NCBI GenBank assembly: GCA_039654915.1
Contig: CM077594.1
Coordinates: 104,980,893 to 105,044,892 of the forward strand
DNA from: Aquilaria yunnanensis
Taxonomy: Eukaryota; Streptophyta; Magnoliopsida; Malvales; Thymelaeaceae
Direction: 5' to 3'
Length of the DNA stretch: 64,000 bases
Shown here: positions 22,495 through 35,631 of the stretch, piece after piece
Position numbering within the stretch: position 1 is the stretch's first letter
Layout of the letters: each line of letters opens with the position of its first letter
The notes under the pieces: model-generated
Seen by the model: the letters and a program-made list of their open reading frames with translations, nothing else
Database searches by the model: none
Told to the model about the DNA's origin: nothing
Program-made: the position numbers and the translations under genes

Positions 22495-23530
22495 AATGGG
22501 CAGAGTGTCTAGCGCCATGGATGAAGGCGATGCTTTCCCTCCTATGAGCTCAAAAGAGGAAAAGATAACTCTGGATTTAGAACATGATCTAGTCCTTCAA
22601 GAACGACCGACGGTATTGGTGGTAAGACTAATTATCACTAAAGAAGTGAATTCTATTGCTATTATGTCAATTCTAATAAAGGCATGGAAACATTTTAGCA
22701 TCAAGCAGGTTGTCCTCCTGAGTTAGAAAATGTTCTAGGTTCATATGGAACTTGACAATGCAGTGGATGACATAATTGCCGCTAGTCCTTGGAATGTTGC
22801 ATGATGGTGTATTTGTTTGGGGAAATGGGAGTCAGGGAAAACTTTGAAAGAACTTGGGTTTAATCAACTCTAGATTTGGATTCAGATACATGGGTTACCT
22901 TTGAGTTATATGAATGAACCTATTGCTTAGAATGTAGGCAGAAAGATTGGTAATGTCCTAGATGTTGATAAGGATGATTACTGTCGGGGTTTCTTGAGAG
23001 TCAAGGTTGAGATAGCTACAGATGTGCCATTACTAGTAGGATCTGGATGCCTTAGGATAAGATTTCTAAGATGTGGGTAGGTCTTAAGTATAAAAGGATA
23101 AGGGACTTATGCTATTCTTATGGTAGGTTAGGGCACATTGATAAGGGTTGTTGTTTTGTTAACAAACCTATTTTGCTTAGCACAGGTCAACCAAAAATTA
23201 GACCTTGGATAAGAGCTAGTAACCCCTTGGACACTTCTGCTATAGGGCTTTAGGCCATCTAAGTATGAGTCCCTATTCTTAGAAGCAGGAACAGTCATTT
23301 AGTCGCATGTTCAGCCTAGCTCTAATAGGTTTTTACCTTCAACTCTGAATCTTAACCCTATTCTTAATGCACCACTAGAGAATAATGAGCAGGCCATCAA
23401 TCTAAACTCTATGCATGTTAGTGGCAGCAGTACCTCTCTTGTTGTTATACAACAATTTTAGAGCTCATATATTTTTCCTTATATTATGAATCTACCTCCA
23501 AAAACTAATGCTGATGCTCAAATGTGTGGT
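22495..23530 (+). pseudogene. LINE ORF1 pseudogene
   Basis: Starts MGRVSSAMDEGDAF and contains, across stops, the DUF4283-like block (IAASPWNVA, then IQIHGLPLSYMNEP) and a zinc-knuckle region DLCYSYGRLGHIDKGC at about 23105-23150. In that region the second cysteine has become tyrosine. The product would have been the nucleic-acid-binding ORF1 protein. Several stops make it non-functional. Confidence 0.75.
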
Positions 23531-23648
23531 GATTAGCTTAAAGGAAAAAAAAAAAGACTTAACAAAAACAATATAAGGGGTTGTTGTCTTAGAATAGTGC
23601 TACGATTGTAGGGTGTGGTGGCTTCCCTATAATAGCCACTAGGGACCC

Positions 23649-26600
23649 ATGATTTTTCAAAGTTGGAATTGTCAGGGACTGGTGTCTACCTTGACAATTC
23701 AAAGCCTTCACAAGCTTGTGATGAAATGCAAACCCCAAATGTGCTTTTTGATAAAAACAAAGAATAAAGATGTAATGGCTAATAAAGAAAGAACGAGCTA
23801 CAATTTTGTCAAGGCTTTCACTATTGAAGTTGTTGGTTTATCTAGGGGATTGGCTTTATGGTGGAATGATAATGTTCATATTGAAGTCTTGGGAGCTTCT
23901 AAAAATTATATTGATACTCGAGTCCTAAACCTAGGCTTAAATCAAATTGTAAGGGTCACTTGGTTGCATGCCTCACCTAGGTTTAAAGAGAGATTGGTTT
24001 ATTGGCAAAAGTTAAGAAGTATCTTTGCTAGTGTTGGTAATGAGCCTTGGTTATGTCTAGGTGATTTTAATGACATTCTTACCCAAGAAGAAAAGCTAGG
24101 TGGGAACTTCGGGGATCCAAATAAGATTCTTACTTTCCCTAACATGCTTCTAGACATTAGTTTACAGGATATGGGTTTTAAATGGTAACTTTTCACTTGG
24201 CATAATAAGAGAGAAAAAGGCTGGATTCTAGAAAGGATGGATAGAGTTGTAATTAATGCTAAGTGGAGGGAATCCTTTCCTGCAACTCAACTTTTTCACC
24301 ACCCTGGGATAGGTTTAGACCACATTCTCATAGTTCTTTATTCAAATGCTTTTGATAAAAAAAATGGGAGAGAATTTTTCATTTTGAACACATATGGACT
24401 AGGGAAAAAAGTTGTAAGTAAGTAGTTACCAAAGCTTGGGCTTTAATCTAGGATATCCACCCAAATACTGAAGTGATTAGGAAACCAAATCAAAGTCATA
24501 GAGATCTTATAGCTTAAAGTAGATCTGTTCTAAAACAAAATAGGGAAGAACTAGATGGCTTCATGCACTAGCTTAGGGAGGTCCAAGACAAGATTGATAG
24601 TAGGGATTTAGATGAGACTAAGAGGATCACTAAAAGAATAGAAGAGATCTAGTTTCAAGAAAAACTTTATTGGCACCAAAGAAGTAGGATAAGTTGGTTA
24701 AAATCGGGGAGGGGTGGGAGGGGGGGGGGAATAGAAACACCTCATTTGCCCACCAAACCATTCTTTAACGTAAGGATTATAATAAAATTCTTAGGCTAAA
24801 AAATAGTCAAGGGGTTTGGATTGAAGATGATGTAATATTACAAATTTCATTCATAGAACATTATAACCTCTTTTAATAGAAATATGTCTGCTGCCTTCAA
24901 TTCCATTAAGCATGTGATTACTGATAATCTAAATCAATGGCTTTCTAAGGAAATGACAGAGGATGAGATAAAAGAAACAACTTTTCAAATGGGAGGCTTG
25001 AAGGCACCAGGTCCTGATGGATTCTCAGGAATCATTTACTAATCTTACTGGGATCATATGAGGGAAAACATTGCCAGATTTGTGAAATTTTTCTTCATTT
25101 AAGGTACTCTAAATCCTTTTCTTAATGAAACATTTATTGTTCTTATACGTAAGCTAGTTTCTCCTGAAACAGTGTTTCATTACCACCCCATAAGTCTCTA
25201 CAATTTCTCTTACAAAATTTTTTCTATAATTTTGGTTAACAAATTAAAGCCTTACCTAAATGATTTTATTTCTCCATGTCAAAATGCCTTTATCAAAGGG
25301 AGATCAATTCAGAAAAATATTCTGATTGCTCGTGAGGTTTTCCATCATTTGAAACTAAAAAGAAAAGGTTTAGTGTGTGATTTGGCTTTGAAAATTGATA
25401 TGAATAAGGCATATAATAGAGTAGAATGAGACTTTTGTGGCTCAATTGCTTGAAAGAATGGGTTTTTTGTTTTTGGATCTATTGGGTGATGAGTTTGATT
25501 AGTTATCTCTCTTATAGATTGTTATTCAATGGAAAGGTTACTCCTGCTTTTAAACCTTCTAGGGGCTTAAGTGTCCTTATTGCTTTTTATTCTGATTATA
25601 CATGCTCTCTCTCGGATGATAACTACTGTAGTAGAAAAAGGTAACATTAAAGGTATTTAGCTCACTAGATCCTGCTTTTTCCTCCATTTATTTTTTTTTT
25701 GCATACAATTCCTTTTTTTTTTTTTCATACAATTCCTTTTTTTTGTTTTTTCTCAAAACCATTTTAAGGAATTGTCAAGCCTTTCAGGAGGTCTTAACTA
25801 GCTTCTATGAAGCCTCTGGTCAAGTTGTTAATGTGAATAAATCTAGCATTTTCTTCAATGGTAATGCCTACATCAATATTCAGAACAGGATCTACTAGCT
25901 CTTGCATATTCCTAAGAGAGATTATCCTGGGAAATACTTGGGGCTCCTAACACTATAAGGAAGATGAAAAATAGAGGCTCTTGCCTTTGTTAGAGATAAG
26001 CTGTTTAAAAAACTTCAAGGCTGGAAGGAAAAACTGTTGTCACATGGTGGTAAGGAAGTTTTGAACAAGTTGTTACTTTGTCTATTCCTATTTATCCCAT
26101 GCATTACTTTAAATTCCCAAAAACTTCGTATGTGAAGATGAATGTTGAGATTGCAAACTTTTGATGGGGTTATTCAAAAAGAGGTAATAAAATCTATTGA
26201 AAATTTTGGGAAACTCTAGCTTAAATAAAGCAAGATGGGGCTTAGGTTTTAAAAATTTTGAGATTTTCAATAAGGCACTATTAGCCAAAATGGTTTGGCC
26301 TGTTCTGCAAAATCTTGACAAATTTTGGGTACAAGTTATGAAAGGCTTGTACTTTCCTTAAACTGATTTTCTTCATGCAATGAAAGGTTCTAGGCCATCA
26401 TGGGATTGGAGTAGCATACTTAAAGGCAGAGACATTATTAAACATGATATCTGTTGGCGAGTTAATAATAGGAAATCTGTTATGGTATGAGATGATTCCT
26501 AGATACCAACTAAAATGGGCCACTGCTTAGTTCTTCATGCAGCTGCTCTTAGTTAATTTGCCAGCATGAATGTTGAGCAAATTTTTGTTACAGTGCTTAC

Positions 26601-27780
26601 GTATGGAATTTATAGCAAATAGGTAAATGGCTCACTAAAAAAATAGAAAGATTATTATGCAGATTCCTGTTGGCAACATTCATACTCAAGACAAGTTAGT
26701 TTGGCTTCTTATTAGGAATGGTTCTCTAACTGTTAAATCAGTGTATAAACTTTAGGAGTTTAAACCTTATCCAATGCATGCCTCTATTTTACATATGTTG
26801 GTCATAAAGTTTGGCCTATTCTTTGGAAAACAAAGTGTCATCCCAAGGTTCTAGATTCCTTATGGCAGTTATGTCAGAATGCATTAGCCACAAAGTTAAA
26901 TTTGTTCAAGAGAAAGTGCAAAAAAGACCCATTATGTCCATTTTATGGTCTTCCTGAATCCAATGAGCATGTTGTTCTTTTATGTGATTGGACCTTGGGA
27001 GTTTGCTTGGGCATTTTGGACTATGTAGTGGATAAGGCGACAATTCGCTTGTTTGCATATTGGTTGCTTAAGGTTGCTCCATCCATTAAAGATTAAGACT
27101 CTGACTTGTTACTGTCCAAAATAAGACATACTTGTTGGCAAATATGGAAAGCTAGGAACAATGCTATTTTTTGAGGTCATAAGCTGGATCCTGTCAAGGT
27201 GATTAAATGTGTCATGCAGGAGGTCCAGGAGTTTTGGACGATGGATAAGCATTCTACAGCATGTTGTGCCCAATCCAAGCTGCTTAAGTTTTGGCAAAAG
27301 CCGCCCTGTGGAATAGTTAAACTAAATATTGATAAGGTATGAAATAAGGCCCTCAAGAAACTTGAAACTGATATGATCTTCAACTTTGATACAGGCAATT
27401 TAATATATATGGGAGATTCATATTCTTTTGCTTATAGTGCTATTGCTACTAAATTGATGGCTATTCATTATAGGCTTTGGAAGGCTACTGAGATACAAGT
27501 TGCCAGATTAATCATTGAAACTGACCCCAAGAATACAATGCAAGCTATCCAAGGAATGGCTCTAGATTGGCAGTCACAACTTGTGCTCGAACATATTCAG
27601 CGAGCTAGGAGGAACTTTGCTTATTGTTTGATCCAGCACATTCCTAGAGATGCTAATGTTTGTACTGATTTTTTAGCAAAGGCTTGTCTAAATGAGATAA
27701 GATCTTTGGAGTGGACTTCTTGTCCCTCATCTTCTCCTTCTTCTCTAATCACTCATGATGCATTGTATAAACTTGCTTAA
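23649..27780 (+). pseudogene. LINE ORF2 pseudogene (endonuclease, RT, RNase H)
   Basis: The endonuclease part (23649-24188) is the longest clean piece: SWNCQGL near the start and LCLGDFNDIL, the conserved GDFN motif, before a stop. The RT (about 24950-26300) keeps KAPGPDGFSG, QNAFIKGRSI and LKIDMNKAYNRVE. The region that should hold the YADD catalytic motif (about 25660-25750) is a thymine-rich block with a short duplication. A zinc-binding block with CPFYGLPESNEHVVLLC lies at about 26930-27000. The RNase H-like C terminus is at 27373-27780 (ETDPKNTMQAI, IPRDANVCTDFLA). Confidence 0.85.
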
Positions 27781-27879
27781 TTCTTTTGGCATATAATTAT
27801 ACTCTTCTTGGCAAAAACAAAATTCAATCACTTAAAAAAATTGTTGTAACTTTTACTCTTTTTAAAAAAAAAAAATAAT

Positions 27880-28215
27880 TGGAACCTCTATTCTTTGAAA
27901 GTTAATAGTTTATTAATTTAATGACCACTTGAATCATATTTTCAGAAATTAGTATAAATATTTTTTCTTCCCACCTTAACTAAAACAAAAATTTTAAAAA
28001 AATATTATTTTTAAATTTAATGTTAAAGTGATTTTTGAGCTCCTTGTATAGAATTTTAATTTATATATAAATCAAGCAAATAAAAATTATATATAAAATG
28101 ATTTCCAGTAATTACTTATCAATAATTTCCGAATTACAACATTAGTTTTGTAAACTTCTTTGTTATATTAGAGAACGAACTGTTTGATAAAGCTGATCTG
28201 AGCATAGAAGTAAAG

Positions 28216-28308
<93 letters not shown>

Positions 28309-28477
28309 ATGTATATGTGTATGTATGTATATGTGTGTGTGTTAGTTGCTTAAGACCCAGTGACTGAAGAAGGAAAAAGATAAGTTGGCTCCATTGGCCG
28401 GCACGACGAATCTTGCTCTCAATTCCATCGCCCCATGAGAAGTTGAGTTCCAACCGTGGAATCTAAGATTCAGTTTG
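27880..28477. other. AT-rich spacer with compound microsatellite
   Basis: No gene. The only structure is the AT/TG/TATG repeat at 28219-28342. Confidence 0.5.
28219..28342. repeat. Compound microsatellite (AT)n-(GT)n-(TATG)n
   Basis: About 50 bp of alternating AT grades into GT and then TATG repeats, ending in a second GT run. Confidence 0.95.
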
Positions 28478-28782
28478 TTTCAACTTAATTTACAATAATT
28501 TATTTTTATTTTTATTATTTAAATATCAATATTATATATGTACAGTAATTTATTGAAAAATATAATTTTTATAATCTTACTAAATTTTTATAAATTTTTC
28601 TAGTATTAGACATTAAAAAAAATATAAAAATTTAATAACATCATGAAAATTACTTTTAAATAGATTATTATATCTACATAATATTGACTTTTAAATGAAA
28701 TTGATTCAAAATTAAAAAATATAGAAAAATAAAAACTAACCACTTTAGATTAAGTTAACTTAATTAAAATAAATTGTCTCTA
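28478..28782. mobile_element. Palindromic AT-rich MITE, copy 1
   Basis: A roughly 300-bp imperfect palindrome with central mirror blocks GTCAATATTATGTA-type and ACATAATATTGAC, and AACTTAATTTA-type ends. It shares sequence with 34246-34577 and 37938-38276. Confidence 0.6.
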
Positions 28783-28789
28783 ACTATTT

Positions 28790-29850
28790 AGAAACCAAGA
28801 TTTGTCAGTCCTGTTCTGTTGTAATGATCACCTAAAGATGTCGTTAGAAGAACGCCTTATAATTTTATGAATAAGAATCATTTGAAACCAAAAGAGAATC
28901 TGGCTTTCTATACCCTAAAAACTTATTGTTTTTTTTTTGTCAAAAATAAATTGTAACAACCACATATAGTAGTATCCCAAAATTTGAGATGAATTCGAAA
29001 ATAATATAATTCACACAGAAAGTAAAACTTATCGAATAATTATACTGTATATATTTAGCGCGGGACACTAACTCGATAAATTTTGTTCCGATTTCTCACG
29101 TGATGGATTTCACAATTGCAGCAAAAATGAAAAATAATTGTATTTCACCTTTTTTTCAATAATAAGAAGCAAAGGCTATTTGGCCTTTTAAGCGGCTATG
29201 ACTTGATGATTGGAGCCGGCGGCCTGAGTTAGAAGTTCTGGTGGCTTTGGAATTAAGCATAGAATCATCTCGGATATGCTCGCTTCCGCCAATCCAACAT
29301 CTTACCCTGCTTTCACCGGAGCCACAAGAAAGAGGGGCCGGGGGACAACGTTATTCTTTGTTAATTTTATGCAATGCTCTTGAAAGATTAAAATTTTCTT
29401 AAACTTCATTAGAATTGAAATGAGACGCCGGTGAGTTGAGATAAAACGGAAACAATAGTATATAAAGCAATTATGAAATTTAACAAAAGAAACCTCACTT
29501 TTTCATAAAAAGGCATACTTAGGTTAGGTTTTGTTTTCTAATTGTTTTTTCGTGGTAGCTTTCAGAATCATCTTTTGTGGCGCAAAAATCATTTACCTTT
29601 TGATGATAAAAGCTTGTTAGATTCTCTGCAATATCTCTTTCGCGCAGACCATGATTGTTTCTGGAAAAGCAGAGCAATTAATCCAAGGAACAATATTATG
29701 AGAAAAGGCTCGGGATTTGCTTGCAAAACACAATTTCTCAAGCCCACATGCGCAAAGAAACACAAAAAATCTAAAAATCCTGCATCTTTTTCACTCCTCT
29801 GGCCCAACTAACAACACCTGTCGCGCGGCAGCATAGAAATTTCACTGATT
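28790..29850. other. Downstream flank of the NAC gene
   Basis: Non-coding. The part next to 29853 is probably the 3' UTR of the NAC gene; no terminator signal can be fixed with confidence. Confidence 0.4.
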
Positions 29851-29852
29851 TC

Positions 29853-30733
29853 TCATAAATCAAAACCACTGGAACAGAGTTCTGTGGTTTCGCTTGAGCT
29901 CGGTGATGAAGGTTGGGGAGGACTAAATCCAGAGCAATTTTCCACCGTAAAATCCAAAGCGAAGAAGTTCTCAGAAGAAGCCATTATTGCTGCAGATTTT
30001 TTCTGTTGCCTCTTCCTCTGGAACACTCTGTAAACAGCCCACTTCTCTGATGCTTGGGTCTTACCCATCTGCCAGTTTTATCAAACCCGTAATTAGAAAT
30101 ATTTTTGAACTTCAAAAGTCCTTTTCCCCCAAGTTACTTACAATACAGAGAACAAATTATCTACCTTGCGAACAGGATTAAAAAGGGTGTTTCTCGGAAA
30201 ATCGACAAGGCGATATTTGTGCATGAACCACTTGCAGTTGCTCCTACAAGACTGGCCATTTTCCCGGAAAATCATAGTCTTTCTTACTCCAACGACTTCG
30301 GAACTCCCAGAAGCTAAAATTTGCTTGTCTTTGCCTACGGGCTTCCAGTAGCCAAGCCCAGCCACTCTCCTTCGTTTGTTGCCAATCTCATAATCAACTC
30401 CATTTTCTCTGCTGAAAAAATACCTCTTTTCTTTCAAATGGCCTGAACATACAAAGAATTCTTAGCAAACAGAACATGGAAAATACTTGGACAAAACTTT
30501 GGTTTGGTTCTGAATAAGTACTTATAATTCCATAGAAATTAAAACAAACCTGGAAGGTTCCAAGGATCTGTCTGAAAAACATCAAGCTCAGGGATGACAG
30601 AAGCAGGCAATGGCAGGCCAGAAGCCTTTCTCTTCAAGTAATGAACCACAAGCTCTTCATCTGTGGGCTGAAATCTGTAGCCTATGGGCATTCTGATCCC
30701 TCCATTCACAACAAACCCTGTTCCTCTCTCCAT
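29853..30733 (-). CDS. NAC-domain transcription factor (ANAC041/083-like), 225 aa
   Basis: Three exons on the minus strand: 30733-30550, 30442-30165 and 30068-29853. Introns of 107 and 96 bp have GT-AG ends (phases 1 and 0), giving 225 aa. NAC proteins are plant-specific DNA-binding regulators. Subdomain A reads [14 protein letters not shown] (15-28). The DPWNLPG motif spans the first intron, as in most NAC genes. Later comes a [10 protein letters not shown] block (93-102) and an exon 3 start [20 protein letters not shown]. The overall layout and the [12 protein letters not shown] stretch resemble the ANAC041/ANAC083 group. Oddities: Y and Q replace the usual F and H in GFRFHP, and WKPVGKDK replaces WKATGKDK in the DNA-contacting strand. 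The C-terminal tail after the domain is short (about 50 aa, serine-rich), so activation may be weak. The start ATG at 30733 follows a leader with a GA-repeat. Confidence 0.9.
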
Positions 30734-31015
30734 AGCAAAGTCCAGAACTTCAAGGCTAAGTTAAAGGAATACTACACTTTTTCCAGCCTCAAAATTTATG
30801 GTGAAGCACAGGGAAGCATGTTTGGCTCTGCGCTTATGTCTTGTTCATTTGTCATGCAACAAGGTAAGAGAAGTGAACCAAATAGAAAGGAAAAGATGTT
30901 GGCTTGTAGCGAGAAGGCAGACAAGAGTTGGGTATATATAAAAGTACTAGAAAAAAACCAAAAATAAAAACAAAATGAAAACAAATAAATTCCTCAAAAA
31001 TCAAAAGAAGAAAAT

Positions 31016-31040
31016 GAGGGAGGGAGGGAGAGAGAGAGAG
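31016..31040. repeat. GA/GGGA-rich repeat upstream of the NAC gene
   Basis: GAGGGAGGGAGGGAGAGAGA on the plus strand, hence a CT-rich tract on the NAC coding strand about 290 bp before its ATG. Such tracts are common in plant 5' UTRs and core promoters; a regulatory role is only inferred. Confidence 0.6.
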
Positions 31041-31174
31041 CTCGCTCTTGTCTTGTTTTCTGACATGGAAGTTTATTTTGACCGGAAACAGCAATAAGCT
31101 TTACGTTGACGAGTCGTCTCTTTTTCACAAACGTGTAAGAAAACTTCTGCCCGTCCGGTCGGCCAAAGAACAAT

Positions 31175-31699
31175 TAAGTCCTAAAGCTTTTACACTTTTT
31201 CTATATCAGTATAAAAAGTTCTAAAACCTAACAATCATGTAAATTATTAGTCTTAAGTTGGATGGGATGACACATGGCTAACAAAAAGCTGATGTTGTGC
31301 TTAACCTCCATTATGTTAAAAGCCGATGAGTTGTTTACTCTACTAACCCAAAGAAAGGCAAAAGCAACAATAGAAGAGGAACAAAATATGAGACTTAGAG
31401 AGTGGACAATCTTTGAGAAATTAGAGTTGGCAACAAAAAATATGACTATCCTATAATCAGGATTCCATGTCACATATTTCTTGCCTTATCCTTCAGAACA
31501 CCTCTAACATGTGCAGTGCAATTGGTCAAGCTAAAGACATAATGGATGTTAAGCATCACATCAGCTTTCCATCAACCATGTGTGCCATGCCGTCCAGATT
31601 AGGACTAACAATTTACATGTTTGTTAAATTTTAGGACTCGTTTAGAAAAATTTTAAAAACACTGGACTGAAATAGAAATTTTTCAAACGTTTAGGACTT
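31175..31699. mobile_element. Foldback element with about 150-bp inverted arms
   Basis: The left arm (31175-31325) and the complement of the right arm (31550-31699) are collinear: AAGTCCTAAA at the tips, then CATGTAAATT, TTAGTC and AAAGCTGATGT, CTTAAC-TCCATTATGT. The loop is about 220 bp. No coding sequence. It lies about 440 bp upstream of the NAC start. No clear target duplication was found. Confidence 0.7.
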
Positions 31700-34245
31700 C
31701 ACATGTCATTTCCCCGGTGGCTGTCAACAACAAAACAAGGGACGGGTAAAGTAACCAAGGTCTCCTCCTCTATTGTGGATGATGGGAGCCACACCTAAGG
31801 CCACGTAGGTGCTGATTTTTTCTGAAATTAGGGCCTGGGCCCAGCAGCCATGGACGGTCGAGATCTGGTCCGCTGGTTTAATCGATCACGGTGGTGAAAA
31901 GATAATGACCTGACCTGAGTGGTTACCATCTGTAATTGCAAGAATTTTGGCTCGTTATTAAGAGACCGTACAGACAGGCGACAGCAAAAGTTTATGGTTC
32001 CAATCCAATACAACTGGATCACGCATAATGTTGTTTAGATTTTCAAATGCTAACTTATGTTTTACTCTATTGACAATTCGACTTTTTCTTTTCTTTAACT
32101 AACCTTGAAGTTTTATAATCCCTCGTTCTCATCAATCTTTAAACTTTGTCAACATTTACATTACTCACACATATATATTAAATGAATTTGATCGTTAATA
32201 AATCCCCATTCTAGTGGTAAATTATATTGCGGCATGTTGTTGTACTGATGTGTATTGGCTCCAGCAGAAAAGAGTCTTGAACACTTTAAGTAACACATAT
32301 TTATTCTGATTTACATTAATCCTTACTTTATCAAATGAGTAATACTCATAATACACCAAAAAACTAACGTGCCAATTGTTACTCTTGTGTCAAAAGATCG
32401 GCCTACGACAAAAGCAAGAGGGTGTTATTTTTTGCTGACAGGATTTCAATTTCAAGAGGATCATCTTGTGCCAAACTCCACAGCATTGTGACAATTTGAT
32501 ACAAAGAAAGATACAGCAAGGAGTAGATAGAGAACTACAAGAATAAATTTCTTATATCTGTAATAAATCACTTTATATGCTCCACCAAAAATAAAAAAGA
32601 GAATTATAATTTATTGTCTTGATGTTTATCTTCTATTTGGAAATCTCTCTCAAATCCTTTTAGGTTTGAGGTTTTAGGAAACTCACACTTACCCACATAT
32701 TATCTATTTTGGATGTTGAAATCAATGGTAAATTATACATTGGGACCTCAACTTTCAGCTTTTGTTTAAGTTTTCTCCTTAACAAATAAATTGTTTCATT
32801 ACTTGTATTTTTCAAATGACTTAATATATTTATATTTATTGTTCCTTTAACTTACTGTACTATTTTATCTTACAATTCAGTTTTTATTTATTTTTCATCA
32901 TTGTATTTACTTTCCTTTTTTATATTTTTAGTTTTTTTTTATCACATTTAATTAATAATGCCATTTTAGTTTTAAAAATTGGTTATCTCTTTCTATCCCC
33001 CTCATTCTTTTTCAAAAACATTTTATGGTAACTATTAAATCAAAAACCAAAAAATTGATATTGCTGTTTTTTTTATAATAATATGAAAACTTTAAAATAC
33101 ATTTTGTTCAAGTTAGTGAGACATTTGGTCATTTTGATGTAATTTAAGTTTTATATATTTATTAATTGGTTAATTATTTTCTAAGAAAATCTTATTTAGA
33201 AAATTATTTCTTTATTTCCTTAACTAAAAATGGCACTACTCTTTGGAGCAATGAGGACTGCTAGAAGACAGAATGCAAGAAAGAGCAGTTTTAGTCATCA
33301 AATAACACTACCTCTTGAGAAGGATAATGATATAGAAGACCTTACAACAGAATGTAAATATGAGGAGTTAGTGAATTATAACTCAAAATAGAGTAATCCA
33401 TTAGTAGTTTCAATTTCACCTGACTTCGAAGATGAAGTCAAAGAAATATGACCGAAAATTAATTGAGCTTCTTAGAAATTGATAAAGAATCAATAAACAT
33501 TTTCTTGAATAAGTATTTCTTATGAAACAATTAATTAATGAATAAGTATATAAAACTAAAAATATAACAAAATAATCAATGATATTAATTGAAATGAAAG
33601 CCATTTTGGAGTTTTCATATTGTAAATATAAAACTAATCATTTCTTTGATTTTATATTTAATAGTTATCATAATAAGTTTTGAAAACAAAAACAATGTTG
33701 ACACTTACAAAGCTTCTAAATAACAAAAAAATAAATACAAACAATTTCTAAAATAAAAATGATATTCTTAATTAGAGGCATTTGAAAATTTTAAAACACA
33801 AAGATAAAAATTATATAGAGAAAATAAAAAGTAAATGAAAGCTTAATCATAAGAAAAAAAAACTAGGAGATGGTAAGTTGAATGGAACAATATATTTAAA
33901 AATGAATTATATTGTATTATTTGAAATATTGAAATTATAATGAAATAATTTATATGTTAAGCCTTAAGGAAAAAGCCTAAACAATAACTAAAAGTAGATG
34001 ATTCAGAGTATAATAAATCCACAGGTTTTAATCTCCAAAAGAGATAATAAGAGATAAGTGTAGATTTCTTAAAATTTTAAGTGGCTTATAAAAGGTTTTT
34101 GAAATAAAGAACTGGCAACATGTAATTGTGGATAAGCGTTAATGGAAATATTGTAATTTATTTTTTTCTCTGAATTCAGTGGCATTGCTTGATCAACCAT
34201 ATCTAGAGGTACCAAGTTCCTGACACTTATAACATGAAGAGTTGG
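31700..34245. other. AT-rich intergenic sequence
   Basis: No gene supported. The longest frames are 60-64 codons of low-complexity sequence. Confidence 0.5.
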
Positions 34246-34577
34246 TTCGTCTAAACTTGAGTCAATTAAATTTAAAATGATTTATTTTTATTTTATTTAT
34301 TTTTTATCTAAAACTAATTTTAATTAAAAGTCAATATTATGTAAGTTTAATAATATATTAAAAATATAATTTTTATAATCTTACTAAATTTTCATTATTT
34401 TTCTATTTTTAGGCATTAAAAAAGAAAATTCATGCATAAAAATTTAACAACATCATAAAAATTTAATTTTAAATGGATTATTATACCTACATAATATTGA
34501 CTTTCAAATAAAATTGGTTTCACGTAAAAAAAAAAAATATAAATAAATTAGTTGAGTTAATTTAAAATGAATTGGCC
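34246..34577. mobile_element. Palindromic AT-rich MITE, copy 2
   Basis: Same family as 28478-28782: GTCAATATTATGTAAGTTTAA and, mirrored, ACATAATATTGACTTTCAA, with TTTATAATCTTACTAAATTT shared with copy 1. Confidence 0.6.
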
Positions 34578-34579
34578 CT

Positions 34580-35626
34580 AATTCAGCAAGATCTAAGCAG
34601 GCAAACTACTCAGGCGATACCCTGCTGGAGATCGAGAAATATCCAAGTCGTAATTAGTAGGTGACTCAATTTCTCATCAACGATTTGAAGTTGGATATAT
34701 AGGCATTGAGACTTTGGGTTTTTAATTATATATGTAGTCACTGGTGTTATGTATTTTAGACACTTTTGTCATGAGAGTGGATACTTTTTTGATATGGCTA
34801 GTGGTTTGAATGACACATTGCCAATTCATTTTGCCAAATATGTCATGCCCGATTATTGCTAACGGAATATCTCATATAAATTATAAAGACAGAATATTCA
34901 ATGCAACTAATGGTGGATGACCAATTTGGATTGGCTCGCAAACAATTTATTTGACAAAAAAAGACCATCAGGTTTGAGCTAATATGAAGATATTAGTGGT
35001 TTTATGTTATTTTTGTAGTTACAAGGGAAATGTCTTATATACACCTTACTTTATGTATACCTTATCCCTATAATTGTTTTTATACTCTCATTAAAAATAA
35101 AAAATCTCAATCATGCCCTATCCTCCTCTCTTTAACACAACAATAGACGGCAAGTCGTCAACTGGAAGAATCGCAGAAGCAAGGAAAGAAGAACGGAGAT
35201 AGAAGCAACGACAGATTGAAGAAGAAGATAGCTGAATTGTTAGAGCAGGCAGTCGACAAGCCGATGGTGGAGACAAATGTGGCGGCATTGGAGAGGGAAC
35301 AGGCCAGCGAGAAGGATGGTAACGAGCAAGATCCATCTTTGCAAATTTCGGGCCTTCCAATTGATGAGCGAGATTGACAGACGCAAGAGCATGCCGTTTC
35401 CAAAGGTTTTCATCGGCGAGGAGTAGGTGGACTTGGAGGGGCGGCAGACTATAGGATTTTTTTGTCAAACCCTCTTTTTATCCTTTTTTTTTTATTTTTT
35501 TTCAAATGAGTCCTTAATATTTTTTAGGTATGTATATGTGTACACGCTAAAATAAGACGCAATAGGAAAATTATATGTATATCAAAATAATATGAGAACA
35601 ATTTTAATACTAAATTATAACTTATA
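34580..35626. other. Intergenic sequence with a GC-richer island
   Basis: 35140-35450 is markedly GC-richer than its surroundings. It has short open frames on the minus strand but no recognised domain. It could be a captured fragment in a decayed transposon; ends cannot be placed. Confidence 0.4.
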
Positions 35627-35631
35627 CAATA

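Larger units (their letters stand above)
22481..27878 (+). mobile_element. Degenerate L1-type LINE (non-LTR retrotransposon)
   Basis: About 5.4 kb on the plus strand, in the plant L1 order: an ORF1 with a zinc knuckle, then apurinic endonuclease, reverse transcriptase, zinc-binding RVT region and a C-terminal RNase H. A terminal A-run lies at about 27866-27877. Frequent in-frame stops and frameshifts break every part. No target duplication could be matched, so the 5' border is approximate. Confidence 0.85.

Noticed and set aside
28163..28453. Minus-strand open frame of 96 codons rich in HTHIHTYTYTYI
   Set aside because: It is the translation of the AT/TG/TATG microsatellite.
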